A stretch of DNA of 64,000 bases from DATJCV01 sp963707665 (GTDB taxonomy: Bacteria > Pseudomonadota > Gammaproteobacteria > Burkholderiales > Burkholderiaceae_D): the NCBI GenBank assembly GCA_963707665.1, contig CAVPQU010000011.1:248001-312000 (forward strand), read 5' to 3'. The position numbers and the translations under genes were made by a program. The notes beneath the pieces were generated by a model. It was not told the DNA's origin and did no database searches. It saw nothing but the letters and a program-made list of their open reading frames with translations. Below, piece by piece: positions 7,406 to 15,379 of the stretch. Each line of letters opens with the position of its first letter. Positions within the stretch are counted from its first letter, which is position 1.

Positions 7406-8038
7406 TTGGCCTATAGCATCAAGGAAATTTTTTATACATTGCAGGGCGAAGGCGCGCACGCTGGTCGGCCGGCAGTATTTTGCCGTTTTTCGGGTTGCAA
7501 CTTGTGGAGCGGGCGCGAAGCCGATCGCGCCAACGCGACTTGCCAGTTTTGCGATACCGATTTTGTCGGTACTGACGGCGAGCGGGGCGGCAAGTATGAC
7601 GCGCCGTCGCTGGCGCGAGTAATCGACCAGCTGTGGCCGGCGAGTTACCCGGCCAGCAAGTATGTTGTGTTTACGGGTGGCGAACCGACGCTGCAACTCG
7701 ACGCACCTCTGATCGACGCCGTGCATGCGGCCGGATTTACCATCGCGCTCGAAACCAATGGCACTCTGCCGGTGCCGGCTGGAGTTGACTGGATTTGTGT
7801 CAGCCCTAAAATGGGTGCGCCGTTGCGAGTGCAGATGGGCAGTGAACTGAAGGTGGTGATTCCGCAAGTCGGGCAAAATCTCGCGGAATACGAAGGGTTC
7901 GCCTTCGAGCATTTTTTTGTGCAGCCGATGGATGGCCCCGAGCTTGAACGCAACACGAAACTGGCAATCGAGGTTTGCAAGAGCAATCCCAAGTGGAAAT
8001 TGAGCTTGCAAACCCATAAACTGCTGCACATTCCATGA
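7406..8038 (+). CDS. queE: 7-carboxy-7-deazaguanine synthase QueE
   Basis: QueE is a radical-SAM enzyme that converts 6-carboxytetrahydropterin to 7-carboxy-7-deazaguanine on the way to queuosine. The 210-residue product begins IKEIFYTLQGEGAHAGRPAVFCRFSGCNLW and carries the cluster cysteines as CX14CX2C (Cys of GCNLW, then CQFC), the variant known from Burkholderia QueE. FTGGEPTLQ is the glycine-rich SAM motif. The start is a TTG at 7406 (GGGA six bases upstream); no in-frame ATG gives the conserved N-terminus. queD follows 25 bases later, so the two steps are co-transcribed. Confidence 0.95.
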   Translation: MAYSIKEIFYTLQGEGAHAGRPAVFCRFSGCNLWSGREADRANATCQFCDTDFVGTDGERGGKYDAPSLARVIDQLWPASYPASKYVVFTGGEPTLQLDAPLIDAVHAAGFTIALETNGTLPVPAGVDWICVSPKMGAPLRVQMGSELKVVIPQVGQNLAEYEGFAFEHFFVQPMDGPELERNTKLAIEVCKSNPKWKLSLQTHKLLHIP

Positions 8039-8063
8039 CTACCCTGCCATCAATCCAACCCCC

Positions 8064-8513
8064 ATGCTGACGATTACCCGCAAGCTTGAATTCGACGCCG
8101 GTCACCGGATTCCTGATCACAAAAGCCAGTGCCGCAACCTGCACGGCCATCGCTATACGCTTGAAATTACGCTGGTGGGCGCCGTGATTGACGAAGAAGG
8201 GCGTTCCGACAACGGGATGATCATGGACTTCTCCGACATCAAGACGCTCGCCAAGCTGCATCTGGTCGATATCTGGGATCATGCCTTCCTGGTATACGAA
8301 AAAGACTATGCGGTTCGCGATTTTCTGGCGACCTTGCCTGATCACAAAACGGTTGTGATCACACGTATCCCGACGGTCGAAAACCTGGCGCGCACCGCAT
8401 TCGATCTGTTACAACTCGCCTTCCAGGATCATTTCGGCACCGGCTTGCGGCTGCAGCGACTGGTGCTGCATGAAACGCCGAACTGCTGGGCTGAAATCAG
8501 CGCGCCGGCCTGA
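8064..8513 (+). CDS. queD: 6-carboxytetrahydropterin synthase QueD
   Basis: QueD converts 7,8-dihydroneopterin triphosphate to 6-carboxytetrahydropterin, the substrate of QueE. The 149-residue product belongs to the 6-pyruvoyl-tetrahydropterin synthase family: zinc ligands in FDAGHRIP and CRNLHGHRY, with the catalytic Cys in the latter (CxxxHGH), the DFSDIKTL and DHAFLV segments, and a glutamate in HETPNCWAEI near the C-terminus. It follows queE and precedes tadA with short gaps, giving a tRNA-modification gene group. Confidence 0.95.
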   Translation: MLTITRKLEFDAGHRIPDHKSQCRNLHGHRYTLEITLVGAVIDEEGRSDNGMIMDFSDIKTLAKLHLVDIWDHAFLVYEKDYAVRDFLATLPDHKTVVITRIPTVENLARTAFDLLQLAFQDHFGTGLRLQRLVLHETPNCWAEISAPA

Positions 8514-8519
8514 TTCACG

Positions 8520-9008
8520 ATGCGCGACGCCATTCTGATGCAGCAGGCGCTGGCGCAAGCGCAAAATGCCTGGGTGCTCGGCGAAGTACCGGTTGGAGCG
8601 CTGGTAGTCAAGGATGGCGCAGTCATCGCCACCGGCTTCAACCAGCCTATCGGCACCCATGATCCGAGCGCCCATGCGGAAATCATCGCATTGCGGGCTG
8701 CTGCCGCATTGCTGGGCAATTACCGCTTGCCTGGCTGCGAGTTGTTCGTGACGCTGGAGCCGTGCGCCATGTGCGCTGGTGCCATGCTGCACGCCCGCTT
8801 GGCGCGGGTGGTGTTTGGCGCACCTGATCCGAAAACCGGTGCCGGCGGCTCCGTGATTAACTTGTTCGAGCAAACTCAGTTCAATCACCAGACCGAGCTG
8901 GTGGGCGGTGTACTAGCCGATCCGTGCGGCGCCTTGCTAAGAGATTTTTTTGCCGAACGACGGCGCCTGCAACAGGCTCGCCGCGTTTCAGGCGGGGAAG
9001 GTCAATGA
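8520..9008 (+). CDS. tadA: tRNA-specific adenosine deaminase TadA
   Basis: TadA deaminates A34 to inosine in the wobble position of tRNA-Arg(ACG). The 162-residue product has the CDA-fold zinc and catalytic motifs SAHAEIIALR (His and catalytic Glu) and PCAMCAGAMLHAR (two Cys zinc ligands), plus VFGAPDPKTGAGGS. The start is 6 bases after queD ends and the end overlaps ldcA by ATGA (9005-9008), so translation is coupled. Together with queE and queD it forms a wobble-base modification cluster. Confidence 0.95.
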   Translation: MRDAILMQQALAQAQNAWVLGEVPVGALVVKDGAVIATGFNQPIGTHDPSAHAEIIALRAAAALLGNYRLPGCELFVTLEPCAMCAGAMLHARLARVVFGAPDPKTGAGGSVINLFEQTQFNHQTELVGGVLADPCGALLRDFFAERRRLQQARRVSGGEGQ

Positions 9009-9967
9009 CAGACACTTTGCCATGCCAAAGGAAGGGACCGGTCGTAGCGCTGGTTGCGCCGTCCGGATACGCCTACGACCTGACGGCGGTCGAGCGCGGT
9101 ATCGCACTGCTGCAAGGTCGCGGTTGCCGGGTCAAGCGCTATTTCGATTCAGCGCAGCAGTATCAACGCTTTGGTGGCAACGATCAGCAACGCGCGGCCC
9201 AACTGATGGCAGCGGCCGCCGATCCGGAAGTGCAGGTGGTGCTAGCGCTGCGCGGCGGCTATGGCTTGACGCGAATTTTGGCCGCGCTCGATTTCGAACA
9301 GCTGGCAGCCAGTGGGAAATTGTTCGTCGGCCATAGCGATTTCACCGCTTTCCAGATGGCGCTGCTGGCCCAAACCGGCGCCAGCAGTTTTGCCGGGCCG
9401 ATGCTGTGCGATGACTTCACTCGCGCGCAGCCAAGCCAGTTTACCCATGAGGATTTCTGGCAGTGCATCACGGGTGACACGCACACGCTGCGGATTGCGG
9501 CCAGCGGCAACCCGTCGATCGAGGTGGCGGGCACGCTATGGGGTGGCAATCTGACGATGCTGACGCATCTTGCAGGCACTCGTTACCTGCCGCAAATCGA
9601 AGGCGGAATTCTTTTCGTGGAAGATGTCAACGAACATCCCTACCGGGTCGAGCGCATGCTGCTGCAGCTGTTGCATGCAGGAGTGCTGGACCGGCAGCAG
9701 GCATTGCTGCTGGGTGACTTTTCCAACTATCGCTTGAGTGATTATGACAACGGTTATGACTTCGACACGATGTTGGCCTACTTGCGCGCCCATTGTCCGC
9801 TTCCAATCGTGACCGGATTACCGTTCGGACATATCGCCGACAAGGTAACGCTGGCAGTCGGCGCGCAAGCACAGTTGGTCGTCGAAGACCTCCAATGGCG
9901 ATTGACCATGTCACACTATCTTGGCCTGGACCAGCAGCGTGCCGTCGCGGGCGCAGCGATTCGCTAA
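9005..9967 (+). CDS. ldcA: Muramoyltetrapeptide LD-carboxypeptidase (S66)
   Basis: LdcA removes the terminal D-Ala from murein tetrapeptides during peptidoglycan recycling in the cytoplasm. The 320-residue product has the S66 family layout: nucleophilic Ser in FVGHSDFTAFQ, Glu in VEDVNEHPYRVERML, and His in GLPFGHIADK, plus the ALRGGYGLTRIL segment. No signal peptide is present. The ATG at 9005 overlaps the tadA stop; a longer start inside tadA is unlikely. The gene ends the housekeeping run; a 600-base gap follows. Confidence 0.95.
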   Translation: MTDTLPCQRKGPVVALVAPSGYAYDLTAVERGIALLQGRGCRVKRYFDSAQQYQRFGGNDQQRAAQLMAAAADPEVQVVLALRGGYGLTRILAALDFEQLAASGKLFVGHSDFTAFQMALLAQTGASSFAGPMLCDDFTRAQPSQFTHEDFWQCITGDTHTLRIAASGNPSIEVAGTLWGGNLTMLTHLAGTRYLPQIEGGILFVEDVNEHPYRVERMLLQLLHAGVLDRQQALLLGDFSNYRLSDYDNGYDFDTMLAYLRAHCPLPIVTGLPFGHIADKVTLAVGAQAQLVVEDLQWRLTMSHYLGLDQQRAVAGAAIR

Positions 9968-10578
9968 CATGTCCGTTTCCCACGCCTGCCGGAATACCAT
10001 TTTCATCTCCGGCGAAGCGTGTGCAGCGCCTGACGATGGGGCTTTCACGTCGATTCTCCAGCCTTTCTCTCGAGGCCCTGCACTGAATTGTTGAGCCACT
10101 TCAGCCGTCGCAACAAATCGGCAGCATCCATCGCCTTACTCATATAAACGAAGCGCTTGTCAGGGCAATACGCAATCCTCAATGGCGGCGTAGCGTTTGG
10201 CACAGAGTTTGCGTCTATGTTTTTGATATCAACGTGTGCTGCATTGCTCATCGATAGGCGCGGCACATGGGGCACTTTGGCAGCGCAGACGTCAGTAGCG
10301 GTGATCGTGATGCTGGTGAGGGTAGCAGCGATTTCACCTCAAATCCGTTCTCTTTCCGGAAGATACGGGCATGCCGGTGCCGCCCGAAGGCGTTCGATGG
10401 ACGCCCGATGAGTCGGAACACGACCTTGACGGTCGGGAAAATTTTCAATGATGTTGCAGATATTTCAACTCAGGAACTAAGAAGAAGAAAGTTGTAGCGG
10501 GGCGGCATTATTTTCAAGCATCAATCAGGTACTTGCGGAGACCGCAATGGGTACGCAAAGCGTCGCATCACATGAATC
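9968..10578. other. Intergenic region, mostly without clear genes
   Basis: Between ldcA and the ABC fusion gene I see one possible small minus-strand gene (10045-10251), a 13-codon leader-like frame (10547-10588), and a short plus-strand frame at 10326-10451 that reads like protein (PEDTGMPVPPEGVRWTPDE) but has no start signal. The last may be the end of a decayed gene. No promoter or terminator stands out. Confidence 0.4.
10045..10251 (-). CDS. Possible small hypothetical protein (68 aa)
   Basis: A minus-strand frame starts at ATG 10251 and encodes 68 residues with balanced composition (IDANSVPNATPPLRIAYCPD, then KAMDAADLLRRLKWLN, a possible amphipathic helix). No Shine-Dalgarno is evident, and no family is recognised. 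An in-frame start further upstream (10275) would add eight residues. It is called only because codon choice looks protein-like and no other gene occupies the gap. It may be spurious. Confidence 0.3.
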   Translation of the reverse strand: MSNAAHVDIKNIDANSVPNATPPLRIAYCPDKRFVYMSKAMDAADLLRRLKWLNNSVQGLERKAGEST

Positions 10579-10588
10579 ATGGCCGTGA
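10547..10588 (+). CDS. Possible 13-codon leader peptide
   Basis: An ATG at 10547 is preceded by GGAG at seven bases and opens a 13-codon frame (MGTQSVASHESWP) that stops inside the first codons of the ABC fusion gene (TGA at 10586-10588 overlapping ATGGCCGTGA). The main gene's ATG at 10579 has a weaker upstream signal. Translation of the small frame could bring ribosomes to the main start. This is inference; the peptide itself shows no known motif. Confidence 0.25.
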   Translation: MGTQSVASHESWP

Positions 10589-13296
10589 ACAGCACTGCTG
10601 AAGTCCCCGGGCACCGAGCATTACGCCGCCGTATCGTGCGGGAACTATCGCTGGCAATCTGGAATTACCGGGGCAGGGTAGTAGGTGCGCTCGGGCTGCT
10701 GGTATTGGCCAAAGTAGCTTCCATCAGCGTCCCGCTTTTCCTTAAGCAAATCGTCGATACCTTGAGCGGTACCGAGAAAATCCTGTTGTTGCCATTGTTG
10801 TTGCTACTCGCTTATGCGGTGGTCCGCTTTGCCAGCAATGTTTTCAATGAACTGCGCGATGTGGTGTTTTCGTTTGTTACCCGCCGTACGGCAGCTGATT
10901 TCATGCAACGGACGTTTTCCCACCTGCATCACTTGGGCGCCCGTTTTCATTCACGGCGCGCAACGGGTGCCGTCATCCGTGATCTCGAAAAAGGAACCAA
11001 CGGAATTTCCTTTTTGCTCGGTGCGGTGGTATTTACCATCCTCCCCACCCTGCTTGAAATCGGCGCCGTACTGGTCATTATCATCAGCAAATATCGTATT
11101 GGATTTACTGCCATCATTCTGGTCACGGTCACTTCCTATGCGTTGTACACCGTGATCTTCACGCGGCGGCGCATGCGGTTTCAACGGCATGTGAACGCAC
11201 TGGAAGCAAGATCGAACGGTCGGGTAGTCGACAGTCTCTTGAACTACGACACGGTCAAATTTTTTGCACGCGAAAATTTTGAAAGCGCCCGCTTGAACCA
11301 TGTGTTGGATCAATGGGTGGACGCCGGTGCAGCCAATCAATACGCGTTGACAACCTTGCATATTGGGCAGAGTGCATGCATTGGCGCCGGTATCGCCGGG
11401 GTGATGCTGTTGGCTGGCCAAAGCGTGGTAGAGGGCGGCATGACAGTTGGTGATCTGATTCTGATCAATGCATACATTATTCAGGTGAGCTTGCCGCTGA
11501 ACACCTTGGGGTTTGTGTTTCGCGAAACGAACGACGCAATGACCAACATCGAACGCCTGTTTGCGCTGTTGGATGCGCGCGGCGAGGAAGGCGAAGATTT
11601 TGATGTGCCGGGTGCACAGGCACTGATGGTGAGTAGCGGCGAAATCCGCTTCAGGGATATCAGTTTCAGTTACGAACCTGGTCGTCAGATCCTGTGGAAT
11701 GTTTCGTTCCGCATCGAGCCAGGACAAAAAGTGGCGGTGGTGGGCGGTAGCGGGTCCGGAAAATCCACACTCGTGCGCCTGCTGTTTCGCTTGTACCAAC
11801 CTGATGCCGGGAGTATTTCCATCGATGACCAGGATTTACGGTTGGTCACACAGCGCAGCCTGCGAGAAGCCATCGGGATCGTGCCGCAAGACACCATCCT
11901 GTTCAATGAGACGCTTGCTTACAACATCGGCTATGGCCGCAAGGATGCCACTCGGGCCGAGGTAATAGAGGCCGCACGCGGCGCGCAGCTTGAGCCGCTG
12001 ATCGATCGTTTGCCCGATAGTTACGACACCCAGGTCGGCGAACGGGGTACGCGCTTGTCGGGAGGAGAGCGCCAGCGTGTCGCCATTGCGCGCGCGCTTC
12101 TCAAACGGCCGCCGATCATGGTATTCGACGAAGCAACATCGGCGCTTGATACGCGTTCGGAGCGTGCGATTCAGACTGAATTGACGCGTGTGGCGCAAGG
12201 CAAGACCAGTCTGGTGATTGCTCACCGTCTGTCGACGATCATCGACGCCGACCGGATACTCGTCATGGAGCAAGGTCGTATTGTTGAGAGCGGAACGCAC
12301 CAAGCATTGCTTGAACGAAAAGGAATCTATACGCAGATGTGGACGCTGCAGCAACAGCAACTTGAGCTGGAACGGATCGAGGAACGCCTGGCGCGCCAGC
12401 CGATCCGGCTCGAAGCGCTGCTGGCTGGCGTGGTGGATGGCCTGCGCGAGACGATCACCGCGCGCCAAACCAACGTGTACACGCAAGTAGGGGAATTTGA
12501 GTTACGAGTGACCGGCGATCCGACTGCGTTACAGAGAGTGATTTGGGATTTGTGCCGGCAGGCGATCGAAAATAGCGGCCACGGAGGCCGCATTGAACTG
12601 CGCCTGTTCCGCGTCGATAACGACGCACATTTGACGATCTCAGGCGGTAGCGCGCGGATGGGTGTGTCCCAGGCCGATATTCCGGAATTGCGGTCCTTGC
12701 TGGAAGGCCAGGGCGGCGCACTCCATGTGCAGAGCGAAGAGCAGGAAACCACTTCTCATATCGTGCTGCCGCTGCGGGCAATTACTGACTTGCGTGCACG
12801 CGAGGTCAGTGGCGCTGCACCGGCGGTTGAGCGGCGGCGCAACCCGTTACAGGGCATTTCGGTAATGACGGTCGGCGGCACTGATGACGTGCGCGACGCC
12901 ATGACGGCGGTGCTGGCCGAAGCCGGCGCCGGAGTCCGTTGCATGGGGTCGGGGGAAGAGTTGCTGGCGGTGCTGCGCGCCACCCCGCCAGCGCAATGGC
13001 CGAATGTGATCATCTGTGACGTGCTTTTGGGCGATGAGGACGGCTATGCCGTCATGCGCCGCGTTCGCGAATTGGAAGGCGGATTTGAAGTGCCTTTACA
13101 GCACCGCATACCGGCCATTGCCATGTCGGGATCGGCGCAGTCCAGCGAACAGATTCGTGCCGTGATGGCAGGATTCCAGCTTCATCTCGCCAAGCCGGTG
13201 AAGGCGGGGGAATTGCTTTCTGCAATTCACGGCCTGGTTCGTTCGAGAGGAGGATTCGATGAGCAAACTACTGACAATGGAGTCCGCGCCCAGTAA
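10579..13296 (+). CDS. Atm1-type ABC exporter fused to HATPase-like and receiver domains
   Basis: The 905-residue product begins with an ABC exporter membrane domain (about 20-330) that contains the Atm1/HMT1 signature-like segment DSLLNYDTVKFFARENFE. An ATPase domain follows: Walker A GGSGSGKS 389-396, signature LSGGE 493-497, Walker B IMVFDEATSALD from about 513 and the H-loop IAHRLST. Exporters of this type usually end near 600. Here about 300 residues follow: a degenerate histidine-kinase ATPase-like segment (about 610-740; N-box-like DLCRQAIENSGHGG, but no phospho-acceptor His domain and no clear DxGxG) and a receiver domain (about 765-890; ICDVLLGDEDGY with Asp814, AMSGSA, and LAKPV with Lys872). 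Inner-membrane exporter, possibly of thiol or metal conjugates, with signalling-type control. The architecture is unusual. The next gene starts inside its end. Confidence 0.85.
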   Translation: MAVNSTAEVPGHRALRRRIVRELSLAIWNYRGRVVGALGLLVLAKVASISVPLFLKQIVDTLSGTEKILLLPLLLLLAYAVVRFASNVFNELRDVVFSFVTRRTAADFMQRTFSHLHHLGARFHSRRATGAVIRDLEKGTNGISFLLGAVVFTILPTLLEIGAVLVIIISKYRIGFTAIILVTVTSYALYTVIFTRRRMRFQRHVNALEARSNGRVVDSLLNYDTVKFFARENFESARLNHVLDQWVDAGAANQYALTTLHIGQSACIGAGIAGVMLLAGQSVVEGGMTVGDLILINAYIIQVSLPLNTLGFVFRETNDAMTNIERLFALLDARGEEGEDFDVPGAQALMVSSGEIRFRDISFSYEPGRQILWNVSFRIEPGQKVAVVGGSGSGKSTLVRLLFRLYQPDAGSISIDDQDLRLVTQRSLREAIGIVPQDTILFNETLAYNIGYGRKDATRAEVIEAARGAQLEPLIDRLPDSYDTQVGERGTRLSGGERQRVAIARALLKRPPIMVFDEATSALDTRSERAIQTELTRVAQGKTSLVIAHRLSTIIDADRILVMEQGRIVESGTHQALLERKGIYTQMWTLQQQQLELERIEERLARQPIRLEALLAGVVDGLRETITARQTNVYTQVGEFELRVTGDPTALQRVIWDLCRQAIENSGHGGRIELRLFRVDNDAHLTISGGSARMGVSQADIPELRSLLEGQGGALHVQSEEQETTSHIVLPLRAITDLRAREVSGAAPAVERRRNPLQGISVMTVGGTDDVRDAMTAVLAEAGAGVRCMGSGEELLAVLRATPPAQWPNVIICDVLLGDEDGYAVMRRVRELEGGFEVPLQHRIPAIAMSGSAQSSEQIRAVMAGFQLHLAKPVKAGELLSAIHGLVRSRGGFDEQTTDNGVRAQ

Positions 13297-13789
13297 CGGA
13301 GGCGCGCTCCCGGGGGGCAGTGTACTGGCCGACCGCCAAGCCGCGATTCAGGCGGTCGAAATGCTGCTGCCGATGCTCGCCGCAGCATTGCATGACGATA
13401 CCGTCGGCCAAAGCGGCTGCATGCACATCGTCATCATGGATCCTGCACTGACGCCAGCCGACGCCTCATTTGAAGACGCCATCCTGTATGAATTTTCGCT
13501 ACCCGAGCCGCGCGCATGGGACGCTGACTACCGCAAATTTGCTCGTGCCAAAGCGCGTCTGTCCTGGATGACCGGAATGAATAGCCATCTACTGCAGACA
13601 TGCCAGCCATATCGTTTGCGCGCTGGCGATACCACGCTATGGGGCAGTGTCGTGCAGGACGGTATCGTGGTTGGCGTAAGCGGGGCAAATCCTTGGTTCG
13701 ATGAAGCGTTTGCCGGTTGCGTTGCGTCTTGCCTGAAAGCCGTTGCATTGCATCGCGCACAAGCGGTGCAGGAACGACTATTTCTGTAG
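13259..13789 (+). CDS. Hypothetical protein with possible GlcG/HbpS-like region
   Basis: The start at 13259 lies 38 bases inside the ABC fusion gene and has an excellent ribosome-binding site (AGGAGG, five bases before ATG), so the overlap is real and the two genes are coupled. The 176-residue product has no signal peptide or membrane segment. The middle and end (FARAKARLSWMTG, LRAGDTTLWGSVVQDGIVVGVSG, FDEAFAGCVASCL) resemble the GlcG/HbpS (DUF336) pattern of a ligand-sensing fold, but similarity is loose. Given its position, it may sense or regulate with the exporter-receiver fusion; this is inference. Confidence 0.75.
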   Translation: MSKLLTMESAPSNGGALPGGSVLADRQAAIQAVEMLLPMLAAALHDDTVGQSGCMHIVIMDPALTPADASFEDAILYEFSLPEPRAWDADYRKFARAKARLSWMTGMNSHLLQTCQPYRLRAGDTTLWGSVVQDGIVVGVSGANPWFDEAFAGCVASCLKAVALHRAQAVQERLFL

Positions 13790-13796
13790 GCAAACA

Positions 13797-13828
13797 ATAG
13801 TCGCGGACGACTATCGCGCGCAATTTTT
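13797..13828 (+). terminator. Weak candidate terminator after the exporter pair
   Basis: ATAGTCG and CGACTAT form a perfect 7-bp stem with a CGGA loop eight bases after the stop of the 176-aa gene. A run of five T follows nine bases later, so the geometry is suboptimal for Rho-independent termination. Confidence 0.35.
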
Positions 13829-14027
13829 ACCGCTTGATTATAAAAATTCCGCTTGCGCCTGCCATCTCGCGTTCATCGTCACCACAGTCGGCCCAGAAGC
13901 CGTGGAGATGCTTCCAGTTTCCTGACTGGCATGCATTTCGCTTTTCCTTTTTTGAGTTACTTGTCAAGACAAGAGTAGCAAGTTGCTCCGTTTCTATTCC
14001 GAGGGCATCGTTACAAGGAGCTTTCTT

Positions 14028-14768
14028 ATGGTGACCGAGATCGCGGCGAGTTTGAAAGGCAAGACAGTGCTGGTCACCGGTGGTGGGCGCGGATTGGGCG
14101 CTGCCATTTGCAACAACCTGGCGGCTGCCGGCGCCGACATCGTGGTGGCCGATCTTGATCGACAGTTGGCCGCTTCCTGTGCCGCATCCCTCAGCATATG
14201 GCCGGTGAAGATCATGTCGCTGTGCTTCGATGTCGGCGACCCGATATCCGTGCAGCGAGCCTTGCGGGAAGCCGAGGACGGCATGGGTCGCCTGGATGCC
14301 ATCATCAACAACGCCGGCATCGATGTGACTTCTCCAGTCGATGAAATCGGCACCGACGCTTGGCGGCGGGTCTTGATGACCAACTTGTTCGGGCCTTATC
14401 TACTCGCGCATGCTGTGGTGCCGTTCATGAAAACGCACGGCGGCGGCCACATCGTGAACATTGCTTCCACTGCATCCAAGCGCGCATGGCCCAATGCATC
14501 GGCTTATCACGCCACCAAATGGGGCTTGCTTGGGTTGTCGCATGCATTGCATGCGGAATTGCGGCCGCATGGCATCAAGGTATCCGCCGTGATCGCCGGC
14601 GGCATGCGTACACCATTTTTGCTCGATCGGTTTCCCGACATCGACCTCGATACGCTGCAGGATCCGGAAAACGTTGCCAATGCAGTGCGCTTTGTATTGA
14701 CCCAGCCGCCCGGCACGGTGATTCCCGAAGTCATGGTGTTGCCGATGAAGGAATCTTCATGGCCCTGA
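14028..14768 (+). CDS. SDR-family oxidoreductase
   Basis: The 246-residue product is a classical short-chain dehydrogenase/reductase: cofactor motif TGGGRGLG (about 17-24), NNAGID near 93, and the catalytic YHATK near 160 with an upstream Ser in NIASTAS. Substrate is not evident. It starts at the ATG at 14028, which has AGGAG eight bases upstream; a longer in-frame start at 13983 lacks such a site. It heads the plus-strand half of a glycan cluster and overlaps the GmhB-like gene by 10 nt, so it probably oxidises or reduces a sugar or sugar nucleotide. The sugar role is inference from context. Confidence 0.88.
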   Translation: MVTEIAASLKGKTVLVTGGGRGLGAAICNNLAAAGADIVVADLDRQLAASCAASLSIWPVKIMSLCFDVGDPISVQRALREAEDGMGRLDAIINNAGIDVTSPVDEIGTDAWRRVLMTNLFGPYLLAHAVVPFMKTHGGGHIVNIASTASKRAWPNASAYHATKWGLLGLSHALHAELRPHGIKVSAVIAGGMRTPFLLDRFPDIDLDTLQDPENVANAVRFVLTQPPGTVIPEVMVLPMKESSWP

Positions 14769-15379
14769 GCCTAAAGAACGGTGCGGTGCTGCTCGACAAG
14801 GATGGCACCCTATTGGAAAACCTGCCCTACAACGTCGACCCTCAACACATGCGCTTGGCGCCGGGTGCGGCTGCCGGCTTGCAGCAACTCGCGACCACTG
14901 GCCGGCGGCTGATAGTGATTTCGAATCAGCCCGGTGTGGCATTTGGCTATTTTCCCGAAACGGCGTTAGGTGCGGTCCGCGACCGGCTGGCGCAATTGTT
15001 CGAGCAGCAGGGCGCTTCGCTTGCGGGTTTTTTCTATTGCCCGCATCACCCGGCAGGGGAGTTGCCAGGTTACGCGCATGCGTGCACATGTCGCAAGCCG
15101 CGTTCCGGTTTGCTCGAGCGCGCTGCCCGGCAGTTTGACTTCTGTCTGCGTGACTCATGGATGGTGGGAGACATTCTGGACGATATCGAGGCCGGCCGAC
15201 GAGTATGCTGCCGCACTATCCTGGTGGATTGCGGCAATGAAACCGAATGGCGACGCACGCCACAGCGCATTCCTGACTATATTGTCGGCGACCTTGGCAT
15301 GGCGGCGCGCCTCATCGTCCGCGAGATGCAGCCACACCAGGCCACAGGTATCGGGGCCGCAGGAATGGTGCCGCGATGA
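14759..15379 (+). CDS. GmhB-like HAD phosphatase (heptose-bisphosphate type)
   Basis: The 206-residue HAD-IIIA protein has the nucleophile motif LDKDGTLLEN, the ISNQPGVAFGYF threonine/serine loop region, the zinc-binding set CPHHPAGE...CTCRKP found in D-glycero-D-manno-heptose-1,7-bisphosphate phosphatases, and the acidic MVGDILDDIEAG motif. GmhB makes heptose-1-phosphate for ADP- or GDP-heptose. It starts inside the SDR gene and ends overlapping the GT9 gene by 4 nt. No gmhA, hldE or hldD lies in the window, so the other steps would come from elsewhere; the histidinol-phosphate phosphatase role is a less likely alternative. Confidence 0.88.
   Translation: MALSLKNGAVLLDKDGTLLENLPYNVDPQHMRLAPGAAAGLQQLATTGRRLIVISNQPGVAFGYFPETALGAVRDRLAQLFEQQGASLAGFFYCPHHPAGELPGYAHACTCRKPRSGLLERAARQFDFCLRDSWMVGDILDDIEAGRRVCCRTILVDCGNETEWRRTPQRIPDYIVGDLGMAARLIVREMQPHQATGIGAAGMVPR

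Noticed and set aside
10326..10451. Short plus-strand frame with protein-like composition (PEDTGMPVPPEGVRW)
   Set aside because: No start codon with a ribosome-binding site and no recognised family; at most a gene remnant, noted in the gap description.
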